Positions 60,324-64,000 of a stretch of DNA of 64,000 bases are shown here, one piece after another. The translations under genes were made by a program, and so were the position numbers. Within the stretch, counting starts at the first letter, position 1. Each line of letters begins with the position of its first letter. The DNA comes from Chitinophaga filiformis (lineage in GTDB: Bacteria; Bacteroidota; Bacteroidia; Chitinophagales; Chitinophagaceae). The stretch spans positions 142,603 through 206,602 of the forward strand of contig NZ_FNBN01000011.1 in NCBI RefSeq assembly GCF_900102545.1, given 5' to 3'. The notes beneath the pieces were generated by a model. It was not told the DNA's origin, did no database searches, and was given only the letters and a program-made list of their open reading frames with translations.

Positions 60324-63300
60324 ATGCATCTATATTGCTTCACCAGAGCACCGCGTACAGCGGCGCCCGAGACATTGCCATGCTATAACCGGCAATCGTT
60401 TAATGATAGACATAGTCACGAAAAACGTACAAAATCATTCAGGATTATGCGCATTACTCCTATCCTATTACTGATAGCAATGATGAATATCTGCAAAAGC
60501 GCTGTTGCTCAGAACATCAGCATTAAGGCTAACAATGAACCGTTAAAAACATTGCTGAAAAAAATTGCCAAACAAGCCCACGTATATGTTGTATATGAAG
60601 AGAAAGAACTGGCTACTACGGCGCCGGTGTCGTTACACGTAAAAGAGGCTTCATTAAAACAGGTACTGGACCTATGCTTTAAAGATCTGCCTCTGAGCTA
60701 TAGCATCATCGACAAAACGGTGGTAGTAAAGAAAAAGGAGCTTAGCAAAGACAACCTTTCCGCCGTGAGCCCTGCACAGAAAAAGCTTCTCAGAGTGCTG
60801 GGGCGTGTCCTGGAAGCCAAAGATCCTCCCGGCCCCCTGGTAGGTGCTACCGTTAAAGTGAAAGACGCCGCCAAGGGTGTTACCGCAGATGCAGACGGAG
60901 TGTTTGAACTGCATGTATCCAAAGGCAGCACGCTCGTGATCTCCATGATCGGCTATAAACCGCAGGAATACATCGTGAACGAAGAGCAGGCAAACCTGAT
61001 CGTCTCCCTCAGAGAAGACCTTAAAACCCTGGAACAGATCGTCGTAACAGGCTTTGGCAAACAGAAAGTAAAAAATATAGCCAGCTCTGTCAGCATTGTT
61101 AATATGGACAATGTGAAAAATAAACCCGTTGTGCAACTCTCCCAGGCACTTCAGGGTGCCGCCACCGGTATTGTAGTGTCTCAAACCACCGGACTGGTAG
61201 GTGGTGATCAGGCCAACATCCGGATACGTGGCGTAGGCACACTCCTGAATGCATCGCCACTTGTGCTGGTGGATGGTGTACCGTTCGACATGAACAACCT
61301 GGACCCGAATACCGTTGAAAGCATCACAGTATTGAAAGATGCAGCTGCAGCTTCCATGTATGGCGCCAGAGCCGCCAATGGAGTTATTATCATCACCACC
61401 AAACGTGGCGTTGCCGGGGTTCCCAATATTGAATACAACGGATACTATGGTATTCAACGGCCTCAATACATACCCGACTTCGTTGATGCGGCCACCTGGA
61501 TGGAGATGAACAATGAAGCGATGAAGAATTCCGGCGGAAATCCAATCTACAGCGACTCGACCATACTCATGACGAGAAACGGCAGCGATCCGGTTAAATA
61601 CCCTAACACCAACTGGCCCGATCTGGTATTGCGCAAAGCCATTCCCATACAGCAACATTCCATCCTGGTATCCGGAGGTAATACGGCAGCCCGATTCTCC
61701 CTCTCTATCAACCAGACATGGCAGCAGGGACATGTGAAAAATTCTGACTACAGTCGTACTACCGTACGTGCTAATACTACCGTAGACCTGATGAAGAACT
61801 TCTTCATTTACATGGATCTTTTTGCTTCACGCAGTGTTCAGAATCAACCCTATGCCACTAACAGATATACTACTGATATCTACCGCCGCATCTACACCAT
61901 ACCACCAAATATCATTTCCAAATATCCAGGGAAAGCCGAAAACCCTGGTTATACTTATTATGGCATTTATGGCGAGAGCTGGAACCCTGTGGCGATGCTT
62001 GAAAAAGGTGGTACCTTGGGCAAAACAAGGGATGAGGCCTTATTAAATATACGCCCGCAATGGAATCTCCTGCCAGGGCTAAGCCTGAAAGGACAAGCCA
62101 GCTATCGCGTAGCCTCCGGTATCGACAAGGCAGACCAGGAATCTTATATTTTCTTTGACTACTACACTAATCGAACAGCCGGCGTAAACTATCCGACGGT
62201 TAAAACCGCCACGCTTACTGCAAGGGAAAGCTACCTGTATTTCGGGGGTAACCTTGATTATAACCACGATTTTGGCAAACACAATGTAAATGCTATCGCT
62301 GGCTATACACAGGAGCTGCGTACTTATGATTCATGGAAAGATGTGGCACTGCGTTCCATATTTGCAAAAGCATTTTATACCTACGACGACCGTTATTTAC
62401 TTGAAGCCGGCTTGCGCCGCGATGGTTCTTCCCTGTTCGGTGATGGTAAAAAATGGGGCATTTTCCCTTCTGTTGCCGCAGGCTGGAATATTGACAAGGA
62501 GGACTTCTTCCATGTTAAGTTCATCGACGCCTGGAAACTCAGGGGTTCATGGGGAGTACTGGGGAATAATAACGTAGATCCATACCTCTACCAGACTACC
62601 ATCGACGCAAATAATGGTGCAGAAACTGTTATTGGTAACCCCAATCTGAGCTGGGAAAAAGTAAAAGAACTGAATATCGGTACAGACATCCATTTCAAAG
62701 CAGGTATCAGTGTCACTGCGGAATGGTATGATAAACTGACTACCGACATGATCATCACGCCACAGCCTAACTACACGGGCGGTACCGGTATTGGCAACGA
62801 CAACAATGGCGCACCTGTTAACGTAGGTAGCGTAAGAAACCGCGGGCAGGAGATCAAGATATCCTACCATAAATCATTTGGCAACAACTTCGTCTTTGAC
62901 GCAAGCATTGGCTACAGCAAGAACAAAAGTAAGATTGTACGCCTTACCGGCAATGGTCAGCCGATCATCAGCGGCAATACCATCATGTATGAAGGTGGCG
63001 CCTTAAAAGAATACTATGGTTATGCCACGCAGGGGCTACTACAGCAAACTGATATCGATAATACCAAGATTCTTAAATTGAATGGTCAGGCAGCAGGTGA
63101 CGTTCACTTTATAAATACCAATGGAGATACCATCATCAACAATCTCGATCGGGTATCACTGGGCAATACAGAACCTACTGATATCTTCTTCTTCAACCTT
63201 GGCCTCAATTTTAAAAATATAGACTTCCAGGCTTTAGTGTCGGGAGCATCCGGCGCCCCACTGTTTTACAGCGGCAACTTTGCCATACCATTGAATATTG

Positions 63301-63647
63301 GCGGGGAAAGTGGCACTCCTCAGAAATCCCAGCTGGATTACTGGACACCACAACATACCAACGCCTCACGTCCGCGACTCACACCCACACCAGGCACCAA
63401 CGCCAATTTCTCCGATTTCTGGCGTGTAAGCGGCAACTACCTGCGTGTTCGTTACTTACAACTGGGCTATACGCTGCCGGCGCCTCTAAGCAGAAAAATA
63501 AGGGCTAAAATGCTACGTGTGTACTTCAATGCACAAAATGTATTCACCTTCTCGAAAGTCAAATTGTTTGATCCGGAAAGTGGTGGTAATCAGACTACAG
63601 TGCCATTACTGAAGACCTACACTTTCGGTCTTAACCTTAAATTCTAA
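60324..63647 (+). CDS. SusC/RagA TonB-dependent transducer
   Basis: 1107 residues if read from the ATG at 60324. A second ATG at 60447 directly precedes the signal peptide ('MRITPILLLIAMMNICKSAV') and is a serious alternative. STN domain ('LKTLLKKIAKQAHVYVVYEE'), carboxypeptidase-like domain ('GRVLEAKDPPGPLVGATVKV'), plug ('ITVLKDAAAASMYGARAANG') and barrel ending 'LLKTYTFGLNLKF'. It is the import channel of the third locus, and the STN domain predicts signalling through the FecR protein encoded 65 bp upstream. Confidence 0.95.
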   Translation: MHLYCFTRAPRTAAPETLPCYNRQSFNDRHSHEKRTKSFRIMRITPILLLIAMMNICKSAVAQNISIKANNEPLKTLLKKIAKQAHVYVVYEEKELATTAPVSLHVKEASLKQVLDLCFKDLPLSYSIIDKTVVVKKKELSKDNLSAVSPAQKKLLRVLGRVLEAKDPPGPLVGATVKVKDAAKGVTADADGVFELHVSKGSTLVISMIGYKPQEYIVNEEQANLIVSLREDLKTLEQIVVTGFGKQKVKNIASSVSIVNMDNVKNKPVVQLSQALQGAATGIVVSQTTGLVGGDQANIRIRGVGTLLNASPLVLVDGVPFDMNNLDPNTVESITVLKDAAAASMYGARAANGVIIITTKRGVAGVPNIEYNGYYGIQRPQYIPDFVDAATWMEMNNEAMKNSGGNPIYSDSTILMTRNGSDPVKYPNTNWPDLVLRKAIPIQQHSILVSGGNTAARFSLSINQTWQQGHVKNSDYSRTTVRANTTVDLMKNFFIYMDLFASRSVQNQPYATNRYTTDIYRRIYTIPPNIISKYPGKAENPGYTYYGIYGESWNPVAMLEKGGTLGKTRDEALLNIRPQWNLLPGLSLKGQASYRVASGIDKADQESYIFFDYYTNRTAGVNYPTVKTATLTARESYLYFGGNLDYNHDFGKHNVNAIAGYTQELRTYDSWKDVALRSIFAKAFYTYDDRYLLEAGLRRDGSSLFGDGKKWGIFPSVAAGWNIDKEDFFHVKFIDAWKLRGSWGVLGNNNVDPYLYQTTIDANNGAETVIGNPNLSWEKVKELNIGTDIHFKAGISVTAEWYDKLTTDMIITPQPNYTGGTGIGNDNNGAPVNVGSVRNRGQEIKISYHKSFGNNFVFDASIGYSKNKSKIVRLTGNGQPIISGNTIMYEGGALKEYYGYATQGLLQQTDIDNTKILKLNGQAAGDVHFINTNGDTIINNLDRVSLGNTEPTDIFFFNLGLNFKNIDFQALVSGASGAPLFYSGNFAIPLNIGGESGTPQKSQLDYWTPQHTNASRPRLTPTPGTNANFSDFWRVSGNYLRVRYLQLGYTLPAPLSRKIRAKMLRVYFNAQNVFTFSKVKLFDPESGGNQTTVPLLKTYTFGLNLKF

Positions 63648-63659
63648 AAAAACAGGCTT

Positions 63660-64000
63660 ATGAAACATATTCATAAAAATATATTTCCATCTCTGCTGCT
63701 ATTAATCCTGCTTTGTGGTTGTTCCAAAGATTACCTCAACAGGGACAATCCTACTGCGACCACCGATGAAAAATGGTGGCGGCTGGAGTCCGATCTTTTC
63801 AATTACCTGGAAGTAATCTACCTTAACCAGATGTCGCCTGGCGCCTTGCTCACGTCTTCCTCCTACCAGGCAAACTGCCGTATACATATGAGCGGTATTA
63901 CAGACGAATCAGTATTCCGGGCCAATTTCGGTAGCTGGAACAGCTATCCGCTGGGTGCAGTTACAGCAACAGATGGTTACCTTTCCGATACTTATAGGCA
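63660..64000 (+). CDS. SusD/RagB-family lipoprotein, N-terminal part
   Basis: The first about 113 residues of a SusD-type lipoprotein, cut by the right edge. The lipoprotein signal peptide 'IFPSLLLLILLCGCSKDYL' has the lipidated Cys at about residue 20, followed by the SusD-typical 'NRDNPTATTDEKWWRLESDL'. It begins 12 bp behind the susC stop, so the two are co-transcribed and form the outer-membrane import complex. Confidence 0.9.
   Translation, partial: MKHIHKNIFPSLLLLILLCGCSKDYLNRDNPTATTDEKWWRLESDLFNYLEVIYLNQMSPGALLTSSSYQANCRIHMSGITDESVFRANFGSWNSYPLGAVTATDGYLSDTYR

Noticed and set aside
60672..61733. 353-codon minus-strand frame inside susC
   Set aside because: It is antisense to a complete, conserved SusC protein and its translation is rich in His, Gly and Tyr as expected of a shadow frame.

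Overview
The window looks like a chromosome segment of a Chitinophaga-like member of the Bacteroidota. The evidence is three FecI-type sigma factor / FecR anti-sigma / SusC(-SusD) loci, long secreted proteins with type IX secretion (T9SS) C-terminal domains, DUF6266-type proteins, a Bacteroidota-style class I lanthipeptide precursor, and tRNAs without an encoded CCA. Assignment to genus is inference. Nothing indicates a plasmid, prophage or CRISPR array.

Layout. 1-3.7 kb: an ECF sigma / FecR / SusC locus on the minus strand, with SusC running off the left edge. 3.8-10.2 kb: accessory genes and decay, with tandem secreted PKD proteins, two unrecognised large proteins, two HxlR regulators around an NTF2-like protein, and relics of an oxidoreductase gene and of a McrB-like gene. 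10.2-12.8 kb: a three-gene minus-strand operon coding for a kinase-like GHKL ATPase with Asn in place of the phospho-accepting His, a 90-residue protein that repeats the N-terminal domain of that kinase, and a McrB-like AAA+ ATPase without a McrC nuclease. This is the best candidate for an undescribed system. 13-15.5 kb: a possible structured RNA, two DUF6266 proteins, a short tandem repeat and a tRNA-Leu. 15.5-19.7 kb: two head-to-head genes that have both lost their 5' parts, then small secreted and membrane proteins.

19.7-31.8 kb: two hypothetical secreted proteins and a polysaccharide-utilisation-type locus (divergent ECF sigma; FecR, SusC, SusD and a secreted deacetylase/GH57-like protein). 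All three SusC proteins carry an N-terminal STN domain, so each locus should sense its substrate by SusC-FecR-sigma signalling across the envelope. 31.7-37.4 kb: a small HTH-like protein, an ankyrin protein, a DHFR-like reductase, two secreted GH43 enzymes with a 51-codon lanthipeptide precursor between them, and a receiver domain lacking the phospho-Asp. 37.7-43.4 kb: a second tRNA-Leu(UAG), an NmrA-type oxidoreductase with a Crp/Fnr regulator, membrane proteins, a ferredoxin and a site-2-protease-like protein without its zinc motif.

43.6-58.2 kb: three very large T9SS-secreted proteins on the minus strand. Between them lie a zinc-ribbon/TerB-like protein, a TetR fragment, and a three-gene cassette of a 54-residue Cys-containing secreted peptide, a propeller-like protein and a MauE/DoxX-like membrane protein. 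58.4-64 kb: a third ECF sigma / FecR / SusC / SusD locus on the plus strand, cut by the right edge. Starts were chosen by eye, favouring an ATG directly before a signal peptide, because Shine-Dalgarno sites are weak in this phylum.
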